From positions 45,763,433-45,827,432 of the forward strand of contig NC_066343.1 of assembly GCF_022539315.1 (NCBI RefSeq): a DNA stretch of 64,000 nucleotides, written 5' to 3'. The stretch is from Serinus canaria. Lineage: Eukaryota; Chordata; Aves; Passeriformes; Fringillidae. Below, one piece after another: positions 48,259-60,400 of the stretch. Each line of letters starts with the position of its first letter. Position 1 is the first letter of the stretch. Both the position numbers and the translations under genes were made by a program. The notes beneath the pieces were generated by a model that did no database searches, was not told the DNA's origin, and saw only the letters and a list, made by a program, of their open reading frames with translations.

Positions 48259-51200
48259 ATGGATAGACTCCTGTGGGGAACTATGAAGATGATAATATGA
48301 CTGGAACATCTGTCAAAAGGCAGAGAGGCTGGGAGAGCGTTGAGAGTATGTCCTGGAGGAAAAGCTCAGTAAGCTCTTCTTCAGGTGTATCCATATTTAA
48401 GCATATGCATTAAGAAGAAAGAACCAAACTTCTCAGTGGTGTCCAGAGATAAGAAAAGAGGCAAGTGACACAAACTGAGATACTTGAAAATAATTTCATC
48501 AGAAAGGAAAGGGATTTCATTGTGCGGGTTATCAAACAATGGAAACTTTCCAACTACTGCTGCCTTGTTTGCTGTGTTACAGCTGCAACAACCTTTCTTA
48601 GAAAGAGGTAAAGATATATATTTTATATATTTTCTTTTTATTCCCTATTTCCAAATTGTCATGTTTTACTTTCCCATTTCTTGATTAGTATAGGCACCTG
48701 AGAAAATTACAGAAAGAAAGCAAAATGAAGAACATTATAGACGAGAACATGATCTGTAAGAATTGTTATAAAAGCATAGGATATCTATAATTTTTGGATG
48801 AAGTGTTTTGTACTAGAAACCTGGAGAATTCAAAATATACATTTCAGATAAGATATATCTGTAATTTCTCTTTATAGGATTTACCAGAAGTTTACTTTTG
48901 ATTAATTCAGAGAAACATTTGGCAATCATGGTGTTGGAATAAAGTGCTGCTTTGTTTACCTTTAGCAAATACTATACTGACATGTAGTTTCAATAGCTTG
49001 ATAATAAGCAGTAATTTGCTGTAAATATTTTGATGACATCTGCCAGCTTTACATTTATTTTTGAAAAAACACCATGGAAATGACCTCTTCAATTAAATAA
49101 TATTATATAAATTTTTAAAATAGAGATCATAGCTTTATTTACACTAGTTGGTACTTCAGCCTGTTCACATTATAAGGAGATGAACAACCTATTGCTATCT
49201 CATATTCAACAGGCAGTAGATTGGTAGTTAAAAATATCTCAACCCAACAGAGTAATCTCTAACCTTCTCATGTTTTTTCTTCTCTTTGAATGATCGGTTT
49301 ATGTCTGATGTTTGGGCTAATACCTTGTAGACCAAACAAAGATTAACATCCAGGACCAATTTAAAACTGCACAAAGTTTATGTAAGAAGGTGATTTTTTT
49401 TTCAGACCACCAGCCACTGATGCCAACTTCAGGTGGTTGGAATATTTTTATTTTATTTTGATATTTACAGCTGATGGAGGCAGAGACTATAAATATAATT
49501 AAATTAAAATGTAGACATTAAATATTTTTAAATTTTATTATGCTTTTGGAGTAGAAATACTATGAAAAATATTGTGTGAGTTCTGATTCTGGAAAGGCAT
49601 CTTTGATGGGTTTCTTTTTCTCTGCCTTCTAATCTTTTCTCCTCCCCTAGGCAGTCAATTCTATTGGTTTTCTATAAAATGGGTAAAAAATATCCAGTTG
49701 CTTGAAACTGCTAAGATTTTTCCCTTTATAGCTATAGTATATTAAGTCCATGAAATGCTTTTCTATATGCAGTTTGAATTTTTAAATTCTTCTATAAATC
49801 CACAGACAATGATGCAGTCTTTAGTATAAATTATAATGAATATGGACTTTTTTTGTGATGCAAAATAATCACCATCACACGGCTCCTAAAAGAAGATGTC
49901 AGCAGCTTCAAATCACTAGAGGTTTGTCCTTTGCTGTAAAGTAAGAACAATGCTATGCCAGAGCTTTGAAGGAAGCTCTGCATAAGGAAAGGGAAATGCT
50001 TGAAAACGTTAGTAAACTATTATGCAGAACCACCTGGGAAAACCAGTCTTCTGCCACAAATAATTTTTAGCAGATATCTCTCAAAGACTTTTTTTTCTAC
50101 CTCATAAGCTGCTGATCAGTAAGGAGAGAAGACACCTGAACACAAGGTGATTTAGGTCTTATGTTTGATATCATGCATCTTTTATTCAACCAAATAAGTA
50201 GTGAAATACCCAGAAGAAAACTTTTCTGTATCACATTTCAGACAACTCTTACGCCATTGTTGTGTTCATTTCAATAAACTACTTCTAGAGAGAGAGAGAG
50301 CAAATAGCTCAATCTTTCAACCTGCAGCAGCAAAATGCAACTGTCAATGTTTATGTCCCCTGCAAGAGAAGTAAAGTTCTACTTATTATTTATTACTGAA
50401 AACTCACAGAGTGATCTTAACCATTAATTACCTTGTCAGTGTTTCTTTCAGTGATGTGTTACTTTTGGTTGGTCATAGTTTTAACACATCCCCCAAAAAA
50501 ACCATAGTGTAAGCAAAAAAAAATATAGTGTAGAGTTAATATAATACATACATAAAGTGTATGCGGTGGGATAGACAGACGTATTAATCTCCTCACATTC
50601 ATATTTCCATTTGTCTTTCATTCATCTTGTCTGCCTGATATCTTTTAATCCTTTAAGGCCTCATATACCCATATCATACCAAATACTGACATTTTCAAGT
50701 TCATCAGTTTTATGATACTTAAAAGCTCCTTGAGGCCATATGGATTGAGTAATGGCTGGCAATATTATAAAATTACGTTGCAAAGGGATACCCAAAGGTA
50801 ATCACAGGAATCAGCAGTCTGTGTGGTCCTATTTCAGTTGAGCTATCAATACAGAAATCACCAATCATTGCAGTGTTTAATTGTAACTTGGGGAATTAAT
50901 TTTATGTTATACAGTCATTTTGACTTCTTAGTATAAATGGCATTTTTCAGACCACAAGCCTTGCAAAATGGGCATAATTCTCTCCAGCTTGAAAGTTTAT
51001 CTGTGGTTTCATTGTTTTTTAAATTAGTTTCCAGTTTTGGTAACAAGAAAATTATGGGATTAATTTATAAACATAGTGTCACGATGAGATACCTAAAATT
51101 TGAAACTTGCAGCATGGTACATAGTTCTTGTTTTGTCTCTTGAAATACAAATGCATTTTATTCTATTTCAAAAGGCAGTAATCTTACTATTTCATTATGC

Positions 51201-51859
51201 ATTCACATTATTAGAGAACTTCTTGGGTATTTAAGGTGTCATTGAGTTTGCAAAAACCAGGCAGGAGTACCTGAGAAAGTATGTCATAGAATAAACCTCA
51301 TAATACTTAAAATATGAAAAAACCAAATTTCTTCTCCAAAAGGATTTCTTCCCTTATTTGTGGATTTGTCTCATCACTGTATAATCAGTGAATTTAGTCC
51401 CAGATGCATGTGTGTGCAGTGCAAGTAGCTTTTGAAAGAGAATTAAGAGAATTGTAAGGCTTGGAGATGTCTTTTCTTATGAAAATAAAAAATTTTCATG
51501 TGGTTGTCAGATGTAGATGCAATTCCAGACAGTGCAACATGTTGCAAACAAGCTACATAAAATAGCCACACTAGAGATAACTTTTATCTAATAAGGAATC
51601 ATGGAAAAATATACATCAGAAATAATTTCTAGTGGAAATCTTGTTCCATGCTCAAAGAAATCACAACTCAATCAATTTCTTAAGAACTTTTTCCTGTTTT
51701 TGCATAAAATCAAAGATGGCTGTTGCAAAGTCACTATGACTAAACTCTTCTGACTACCCATAATGTGCAAACATTTATTTTTATACATAGGTGAAAACTT
51801 CAAAACTTCACTTTTCTCTTGTATGTCTCTCTTCTTGTTTCACTGTACAGCTCTGTTTC
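48259..51859. other. AT-rich unique sequence, no gene seen
   Basis: No element is recognised. A short (AG)n run is at 50287-50300. ORFs up to 68 codons are featureless. Confidence 0.5.
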
Positions 51860-53345
51860 CATAGAATCAAAAAATCATAGAATGGGTTAAGTTGGAAAAG
51901 ACCTAAGTAATCATCTAGTTCCAACACTCCTGCCATAGTTAAGTAAACCTTTTACTAGACCACAGTTTCATTGAACCCAGTCTTGAACTCCTCCAGAAAC
52001 AGACTTGAGAATTTAGCGGGGTAATCTTCTCCAATGCCTCCCCATACCCACAGTAAAGAACTTCTACTTAACATCTAATCTAAAACTACTTTCTTTCAGT
52101 TTAAAAAAAATTCCCCTTCTCCAGTCATTACATGTCTTTCTGAAGTTTATCTCCATCTTTCTTGTAGGCTTGCTCCAAATACCAGAAGGCATAATTAACC
52201 TGAATTTACCCTGAAGTCTTCTCTTTTCCAGGATGAACAATAAATTCTCTTAGCCTATCTTTCTAGGAGAAGAGCTCCATCCTTCACATTTGGTGGCCCT
52301 CCTCTGGACCTTCTCCATGTCCTTCCTGTGCTGTGACCCCAGAGCTGATGCAGCCCTGCAGGTGGGGTCTCAGCAGAGCAGAGCAGAGGGTCAGAATCCC
52401 CTCCCTGGCCCTGTTGCCCACACTGCTCTGGATACAGCCCAGGATGCGTTTGACTTTCTGGGCTGAGTGTGCCCATGGCTGAGTCAGGTCCAGCCTCTCA
52501 TTTACCAGCACCCTCATGACCTTCCAACCAGCACTGCTCTCAATCTGTTCATCTCCCAGGTTTTATCAAAACCATGAGTTGCTCCAACCCAGGTGCAGGA
52601 CCTTGCACTTGGTTTTCATAAATTTCCTGAGATTCTCATGGTCTGACTTATAAAGCTTGTCCAGGTCCATTTCAATGCCATCCCATCTTCAGATATGTCA
52701 ACCATACAATTCAGCTTGGTATCATCTGCAAATTTACTGAGGGTGCACTGAAACCCATTGCCTGTGTCATTAGCAAATGTGTTGAAAAGGATTTCTCTCA
52801 ATGCAGATGCCTCTGGAACACCACCTGTTACTGATCTCCATTTAGAGAGTGAGCCATTGACCACTACCTTCAGGATGTCACTTTTCGAACAATTTCTCAT
52901 CCACTGAACAGTCTGCCCATCAAATGCATATCTCTTCAATTGAAGAGAGAAGGGTGTTGTGGGGGACCATTTCAAAGACTTTACAGAAGTTCAAATAAAT
53001 GACATCCGTAGTCCTCAAATGATATCACTCTCCTCCATGAGCCTTAGCTTCTAGGAGTATCTGTTCCATGATCTTCCCAGGCACAGAGGGCAGGCTGACA
53101 GGTCAGTTGTTCCCAGGGTTTTCCCTTCCTCCCTTTTTAAACATGGGTGAATGTTTTCCTTTTTTTTCAGTCACCTGGGTTTTTACCAGACTGCCATGAC
53201 TTTTCCAATATCATGGAGAGTGGCTTGGCAACTAAATCAGTCAATTTGCTCGTGATTCTGGGATGCATCTCATTGGGTCTCACAAACATTCAAGTACATT
53301 CAGGTTCTCCAGGTGGTCATGAACCTGACATTCCCAGTTGCAAAA
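51860..53345 (-). mobile_element. CR1 LINE copy B
   Basis: Minus-strand CR1 starting at its 3' end (catagaatcaaaaaatcatagaat, two octamer-like units) and continuing through 3'UTR into ORF2. It aligns with copy A, including the segment aattgaagagatatgcatttgatgggc (reverse of 52918-52944) and the 'catggaacagatactcctagaagctaaggctcatgga' block. It is longer in the FADD region than copy A. Length is about 1.5 kb, so the 5' half of a full CR1 is missing. Single frameshifts and stops leave no full ORF2, but decay is less than in the 19 kb copy. The 5' limit may extend to about 53460. Confidence 0.93.
52616..52975 (-). pseudogene. CR1 ORF2 reverse-transcriptase relic with FADD motif
   Basis: A 119-codon frame containing YAFDGQTVQWMRN, VVNGSLSKWRSVTGGVP, ILFNTFANDTG and the catalytic-core block SKFADDTKLN (FADD codons at 52721-52732). 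These correspond to the reverse-transcriptase palm of CR1 ORF2, FADD being the family's form of the YxDD box. The upstream block with the first catalytic Asp is in another frame, and there is a deletion before LFN. It is not functional. Confidence 0.85.
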
Positions 53346-53879
53346 AAAATGTTAGTCCTGCAGACATCATTCTGCTGTTCATCTGCTCGATAAGTGTGGA
53401 AACAGAGGTTCATCTGCTTGATAAGTGTGAAAACAGAGGTTATCTTCTCTATACTTTCACATTGCATACCTGAGGATAGCAATGCTTCCTCTCTCCCTTC
53501 ATTTTCCTAAAGGCTGAATACATTCTGATCTTGCAGTCCTCTTCTTGAATGTCCAGTGCTTTAGTTCTGATTGCTTCAGTGGCCTCTGAGGGACACACAC
53601 TATTATGTAAATCTTCATGTCTTGCAGAAGAGATCCAGCCAGGGCTGGATCCCTTCTCAGATTGGCTGACTCCATCTGCTTGAGCAGCCCCAGACAGAAA
53701 GCCACATTCCTGCATGGGGATATGGCCAACCTGCTGTCCTTAGAGCTAGTTCTGCAGAATTGCTCCCACCCAGTCAGCCCCAGCCTGTTCTGCTGCAGGG
53801 CTTTGTCTGTCCCAGGGGCTGGGCTTTGCTTGCTTTTGCTTTAGTTGATTTTCATGCAGTTCCTTCTGCTTGCTTCTCC
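53346..53879. other. Unassigned sequence between two CR1 pieces
   Basis: A 31-bp tandem duplication (53378-53408, 53409-53439) borders copy B. The rest is less AT-rich than the surroundings, with a 9-bp-arm palindrome gatccagcc ag ggctggatc at 53632-53651. It could be older LINE 5' sequence or another repeat; ORFs of 75-88 codons on both strands carry no domain. Confidence 0.45.
53378..53439. repeat. 31-bp tandem duplication
   Basis: ttcatctgctcgataagtg... and ttcatctgcttgataagtg... repeat with two mismatches over 31 bp, head to tail. Confidence 0.9.
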
Positions 53880-54250
53880 AGCCTTTCTGTGCCCCTCTGC
53901 ATATGAGCTCTGTCTTCCAGTGTATTGACCTCTTTTCCAGACTAGATATCATCCACAGATTTGCTGAGGCTGAAGTTTATCCAGCCATCTAGGTTGTAAT
54001 TAAGACAATGAAACAAATAATTAAATAGTAGTGAAACAATACTGATCCCAGATCAGTTCTGTGACAGAAGCCCACTGTAACTGGCCTCCAGCTGGACTGT
54101 GCCACTGTTCATAGACCTTTGATCCTCATTATCTTGCCAACTCTCAATTCACATTACAGTCTATGTAACCTAATGATACCTCAGCACTTTACCTGAAAGT
54201 TACTCTGTGATACTACATTGAATATATTAAATATTGTAGGATGCTACATT
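53880..54250 (-). mobile_element. CR1 LINE fragment
   Basis: 'tttctgtgcccctctgcatatgagctctgtcttccagtgtattgacc', 'atcatccacagatttgctgaggctgaag', 'caatactgatcccagatcagttctgtgacagaagcccactgtaactggcctccagctggactgtgccactgttcatagacc' follow the order of the reversed CR1 segment around the reverse-transcriptase FADD block and after it. It has the same orientation as copy B but is a separate, more diverged insertion because it repeats the same part of the LINE. Confidence 0.75.
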
Positions 54251-55869
54251 TGTTAAGCCTTCATTTTCTGAAAGAAAACAATAAGTTAATCTAAAATATA
54301 AAAAACCCAGAAATCATTACTTAGAATGGTCATTAAATATGTGCATAAGTATGAACTTCTATGTATCTTTATAAGGAAGCCCATGAAGGACATTTAATAT
54401 CAATGGCATAGGAATTATAGACATCTATGATTTGTTCTGTGCTTTTTAACTTTTGAGGTGATTTCTTGTCCTTTCTGCGCCAGAAGTTGTTTCTACTTCT
54501 CTGAATTCATCATCTTTGGTCCTCATGATTGACTTAGCTATTCCAGAAAGATATTTTCTGAAAGATAGGCGTCAAAATGAGAACTCTGTATTGCCACAAT
54601 AGCATTGCAATGCTGACAGTGACCAAGGGTCTTTCCCTTTTTGACCTTAATCTTCCATTTGCCTCAGTTTTCTGTCTATAAGGTTTAGGCACAAATTTCC
54701 ATCATCACAGAGTATTACAAAGTAGAGGTAAATACTTATGAAGAGAACATGTGGTTATTGAAACAAAATCTAATAATTTCAAAGTTTCATTGGCAAAACA
54801 AGATTTCCTCTAGAAATTGTGGTAAACTTTGTATCCTCCAGCAGAAGTATTACTGCCCACAGATTGTATTCATCTATTTCACAACTCTAGATAAACTTTA
54901 ATAAAAGATTGTATATATCTAAACAATTGTATTAATTAAAACAGCTTGGTGAGGGCAGTGACCAAACTTACTGACTCTTGCAGCAATACCCACTTTGAAA
55001 ATAACCTGTACAGTATAGGGAGTATATAGAAGTATAGGGAAAGCGGGAAAACTTTATGGCAAATTTGACTGGAAAGTAATTGTTTTCTACATGGATAGAA
55101 TTGTTCAGTAATCTTTTATGAAATTTCAAAGTAAATCTAACATATTCACTAAGCGAGTTCTGAATGACAGAACTAAAATGCACTGCACATGGACAGAACT
55201 ACAGCAATCTAAGAGTAAACCAATAGTCCTGGAAGATGTGAAAATAATTACATGTTCTGCCTGAGCTACTAAGTGGAGAAACATTCTGTCTCTGGCTTCT
55301 GTGAAGCATTTCAATTTCCAGTTTCCATACTTTCCATTTTCAGTGCACAGCCTGTTTGAAAATGCAGTGATTTGAAAGCAATGTCTGCTAACAACAAGGC
55401 ATACTGAGCAGATTTCAAATTCTCCAGGAAAGGAATTACTGGTGGAAAAAGACCATTCATTCCCTCTGAAGTTACAGCAAGGAACTAAAAAATAAAACAT
55501 CTCTATCTTGCTAATTGTATGTTTTATGTAGGCATCGTACCATTTGCATAGACATTTGCTCTGAGCAAGAGAAAGTTTTATTCTTAATATTTCTCCATGC
55601 ATTTCTCCATTAGGCCTTCATTTTTATGGAAGAGTACTTCATTTATTCTAAGCATTTCAATTTCCTTTCTAAAGGAAATTATTTTAGTAGGTCAAAAAAG
55701 GGTATTGTATCTTATTTGTAAAATAACCTGAAAGATATGTTTAAGAGATGTTAAGTTTAAGAGACAAAGTGCTCAGTTGTTCTGGGGAAAGAATTTTTAA
55801 AAATTTTTACCAATTACAAATCAATATGGGTCTCTACCAAAACATATTCTTCTGTCTATATTCAGTGAA
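54251..55869. other. Unique AT-rich sequence with one longer open frame
   Basis: The 158-codon minus-strand frame 55126-55602 is the longest outside the ERV and LINEs. It is Cys- and Phe-rich with hydrophobic patches, has no recognised domain, and no obvious splice or promoter context. I regard it as probably fortuitous. A 22-bp palindrome (aatttccttt ct aaaggaaatt) is at 55659-55680. Confidence 0.45.
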
Positions 55870-56009
55870 GCTAAAATTTTCATATATGTCTAGCCAGCAA
55901 CAACATATTGTGCTGCACATGGCTGGGGCAAAAACCTTTCAACTTTCAGTTTTAGCATTATTAACATTTTGTATTGCACACTATTTGTCTCCTTTACTCC
56001 TAAAAATTA
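55870..56009. repeat. 140-bp segment, copy 1 (second copy at 57018-57154)
   Basis: Aligns along its length with 57018-57154, sharing ttttcatat, tctagcca.caa.aacat, ggctggggcaaa, agcattatt/tgcattgct and cacactatttgtctcctt.ctcctaaaaatt. By eye roughly three quarters of positions agree. After this copy the sequence goes into a T run and differs. It is a repeat of unknown family. Confidence 0.75.
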
Positions 56010-56784
56010 CTTTTTTTTTTTTTTTATGTTCTCTTTTATTTAAGATACAAAATTCATGTAAATTAACAATATTCCTTTTGTACATACAGTGTCAGTATTT
56101 AACTTGCTAGTCGCCAACACCTAATTTTTCTTGTCGACTTTTCACTGGAGATTGTCACAGAGTTATAGCATAAATACATGCATTAAAGGGATGACAGATA
56201 TTACTGCATAGTCTCTGAATAAGACAACAGAGGCTGACTTTGCACTGTACAGAGGAAGATGCTCAGTCTGTCTTGATTCAGAGCAGGTCTCTGAAGAGAC
56301 TTGGCAGTACCAGTGAGATGGCTAATGTGGGTCCTTGCTAGAATATCTGCATATCCTCATTTTCCTTCTATTTTAAAATTTTGTTAGAGTAAAAAAGTAC
56401 AAGTAAACTTTTCCTCTTCAGTATGTTAAATGCTTTTCTTCTATAATCAATGTTACTTCTAAGTGGTAATTAATCTGAGAAATAATCTTGCAGTACAGTT
56501 AGTTTATTGTGGTGTTTAAATATCATGCGAAGAAGAAAGGAAGAACCTGAATCAGAGTAAACATTCTTCATATGTTTCTTGAATACGAGGAGCACCTATT
56601 TCATTCCATGGAATGTAAAATGAGAACATCTAACCCCATCTCTGGTAAACAGGCAATAACTTAATACAGTAAACAGTGTTTCTTCTGGGTCTTCATTGTT
56701 GTTCAGTTCTGATACCTGAAGAGTAAAAATTCCCTTGTTTACACTCTCTTCATATATTCAACCTTCATATATTCAACCTACACC
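56010..56784. other. Unique sequence, no gene seen
   Basis: Contains a T run (about 56010-56026) and, at the end, a tandem 15-mer (ttcatatattcaacc twice, about 56749-56778). Nothing else is recognised. Confidence 0.5.
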
Positions 56785-57483
56785 TGTCATGCTTTAACCT
56801 CAGCCAGAGGCCAAGCACCATGCAAGCTCTATCTCACTCCTCCACCAGTGAGACAGAATTGGAAGGGTGAAAGATAGAAAACCCATGGGCTGGCATAAAG
56901 ACAGATTAATAGGGAATGCAAAAGCTGTGCATACAAGCCAAATGAAAACATGTAATTCACTGCTTCCCATGGGCAGGCAGGAGTTCAGCCATACCCAGGG
57001 GAGCAGGGCCCCATCATGCTGAAGTTTTCATATGCCTAGCCAACAAGAACATCTTATGTGGCACAGGGCTGGGGCAAATAGCTTTCTAGTTCCAGTTTTT
57101 GCATTGCTCAATTTTTGTATTACACACTATTTGTCTCCTTTGCTCCTAAAAATTTCTTGGGAAGTCAAATGTTCTCCCCGTCTCCTTCTTCTCTCCATTT
57201 ATACACTTAGCATGATGTCATATAGTCTGGAAGAACTCTTAGGTTGGTTGTGGCCACCTGTCTAGACTGTGTCTCCTTCCCATTTCTCATGCACTCTCAG
57301 TTTCCTCATCAGTGTGGCAGGACAAAAAACAGGAAAGGCCTTGGCTCTGCTCACAAAAAGAGGCTGCTCAGAGAAAATAAAAATATCTCTGCTATCATTA
57401 CTGTGTTCAGCACAAGCACAAAACATACACTCACATTGGCCAGCGTGAAGAAAATTAACTCTACTGCATCCAAAATCAGCACA
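56785..57483 (-). mobile_element. Solo ERV LTR with internal extra segment
   Basis: The plus strand starts tgtcatgctttaacctcagcc and ends ttaactctactgcatccaaaatcagcaca, i.e. TG...CA with the LTR running on the minus strand. Landmarks shared with the LTRs at 30.8 and 32.7 kb: ccatgggcaggcaggagttcagcca, cagggccccatcatg, cttgggaagtcaaatg, the TATA-like ttatacac (tgtataaat on the minus strand), gatgtcatat, aggaaaggccttggctctg, ctgctcagag and gaaaattaactct. Between catcatg and cttgggaag lies a segment of about 137 bp (57018-57154) homologous to 55870-56009. No internal ERV sequence is attached, so it is a solo LTR from LTR-LTR recombination. Confidence 0.82.
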
Positions 57484-60400
57484 ACATGAGAGCAAAAAAT
57501 GAGATAATTTTGTCTATAACGATATTGTCTGGGTGAACATTTTGTTTATTTCTCTGTGATATTTGCAAAGTTTGAAACATGACTTTTAAAGCTCTGCAAT
57601 TTCTTGTAGAATTCTGTATCAGTTTCCCTTTCCCCTCACCTTTATTTTCATTATCTCTCATTATTTGCCTTTAATTAATACTGATGTCAACACCCACTAT
57701 GTTCCTGGCAGCATTCTGTATAGACAAGAAAGGAAAAGACAAAAAGAGGAGATTTCTGAATTTGAAAAACTTTCTTGGCCAACAGTATAGCATTATAGCA
57801 ACCCACATAATCCATAGTGGCTTAAAGATAATGGATTTAGACCTTTGGACTACATGGAGAAATTGAACAGAATAGCTATTGTATAATATATTGGCTTTTA
57901 ATTGCTATGCCAATCAATATAAACATTTTAACTTCTTGTTCAGGTGGGTTTATAGTTGCCTCTTAATATATTATATTGCAAGGTTATTTTTGTAAATTGA
58001 TTAAAAGTATTAAAGGCTTTCATGAATAAGCAGTATTTCTTTTTTCTTTTTTTGGTCTCCCAATGAAGCAGTAACTTTCTGCATGAAAATGTAATAGTTG
58101 AAAAATATATAAATGCAAATTATTACAGGATGACATGGGTTTATGAAGAACCTTCATTTTAAATACTTTTAGATATTTTTCTAATGCTGATTCTCAGTTT
58201 CAAAATGGTCATGATTGTTCACTGATTTTATCCATTTTACACTGTCTATGTTGTTCTGAACTTATGGATTCTCTTCCTATGTAAGAGGGCCCGAGGTAAA
58301 ATTACTTTTTTGGCCTTGATGAGCAGTTTCTTTAATTTGATTGACTGAATTATTGTTGTCCCCACAGCACTTTTCTCTTCCTTTTTACTTAGGCTGGGAT
58401 TTGCCATCTGAGCTGCAACAGGGGAATAGCCCAACCTACCCCTGCCTGGAATGGCTCTTTTCCCACTAAGTCAGGAAAAATGCTCATCTCCCTTAAGCCG
58501 TGTGGAAAGTAACAACACTTTTAGAGTAAACTCCATGGCATAATGCCTTTATTAAAAAAAAAAAAATCAAAGAAAGAAACAATAAAATGTAGACATGTCA
58601 CACTACTACTTGCTGGATACATCATATGGTTTGTATACCATTTTCATACTGAAAGCTTCCCTTCAGCCCTTGTGTGTGCATTACTCTAGAATCATGCCAT
58701 ATATTCTTTTATGAGGTTTGGCATGCCATAGAATGCACTCATGCACTTCTTTGCAGGTCCTAATTGTATTTTTCCCAGAGATTGGGAGCTACTGTGCTTA
58801 ACTGCTCATCAACAACAATAAAGTACATGCACTACATTAAAAAATATTTTCTTAAATTTATAGCCATGTAGTTTAACATATTTACATCATAGGAAGGCTG
58901 TTTTTTGTCTGACAGCCAGTGCAGTAATTAAATCCATTTGACACGAGTAAGCAGTTTATTTCCATGTTTCACTAAACAAGTTTAATAATAATTGCATGTA
59001 CTGTGCAATTTAGGAAGACTCTTTTATTTCCCTTGTGTATCTTTTCAACATGATATTTGTTTGAAATGGTTTACTGTGCATTATTTAAGGGCTAGTAAGC
59101 ACTAAAAAATCTTGAGTTATGTAAAAAGAAAAAGATAATTCCTCTGTCAGCAATATGTTTATTTGAGGAATTTCACAGTATGGAATTTTTTTCACTGACA
59201 TATAGGAAACAGAGTTTGGATCTTAGATATTGACAGTTAATCACATACTGGTACCCAATGTTTTTTTTTCCTTTTTTTTTTCCATGTGATTGTGAAAACA
59301 ATCAATAGCATAAAACAATCTTCTTCCTTGTGTTTGAATCACAATTACAAGGCATTTTAATAGCAAAATCCACAAAACTCCTTTATGTCCATGTTATTAG
59401 AAGAATAGAGTGGATAGTCCAACAAAAAAACAAACCACCAAAAACAAAGCAACGAAAACCTCAAATCAAAACAAGGAAAACAAAATCAAAATAAAAAAAA
59501 AAAACCTAACAAAGAAACAAAAGCACCAACCCCCCCCATCCCTCCCCTCCCCCCCACCTACCCCCTATAGTCCCCAAACCCATACAATCTTCTTTTTGGT
59601 TAGGGATTTTGTTAGTAAAAGACATGGATCTTTATGAGACTATGTAGTATTAAATTCAAAATACTAACTAGACAATGTTTCTGAATAGTTTTGTAAATGT
59701 TACTGTCCACAAATGCAATAGAAAATTGGAAGAGGCATTTCTGTTATATAAAAATTCTTAAAATGTCTGATCTGCATTACAAAGAAAATTCAAGTTAGCA
59801 TGCATGGTACATATATGAGACATAAAATGATGGCCATGCTAAATATTTGGGTCCTAATACTTATTAAAATTAACATCCGTGTTCATGATCACTGTCAGGT
59901 AAGCAACAAATATCCAGGTCCAAATAGTGGCATAAAATCAGTTAAAAATATATAAATCTGTATGTTTGATGACACCTGAGCAGCATATTCTAACAACAGC
60001 AGCTGCTTCAACATTTTGAAAATTATTAAGCCTTCTCAAAAGTTTTTTTCCTGGAGGAATGCTGGTCTCAATCAACACATCTGTCAGTCCTTTCTGATTT
60101 AATATATAGTCTCATTTCATATGTGAGTTTAGCATTGTTACTATAGTTTTGAGGGCTGTGACACTTAACTTTTTTTATTTCACTTTCAATGTCTGATTTT
60201 TCCATGCATGTTGCTGGGTTTCACCTTTTGCAATGAATAGCATACAGTGCAACTGATTACTGACAAAGCTAATAAATTAAAAAGAAACTTTTACCTGTGG
60301 GTAATTAAATTAGACTTGATGAAAGTTGTAGAGATTAATGCATGCAATCAAACTATGTACCTTAATCACTTCCACTGTCAGCTATAATTTATGGCAGAGC

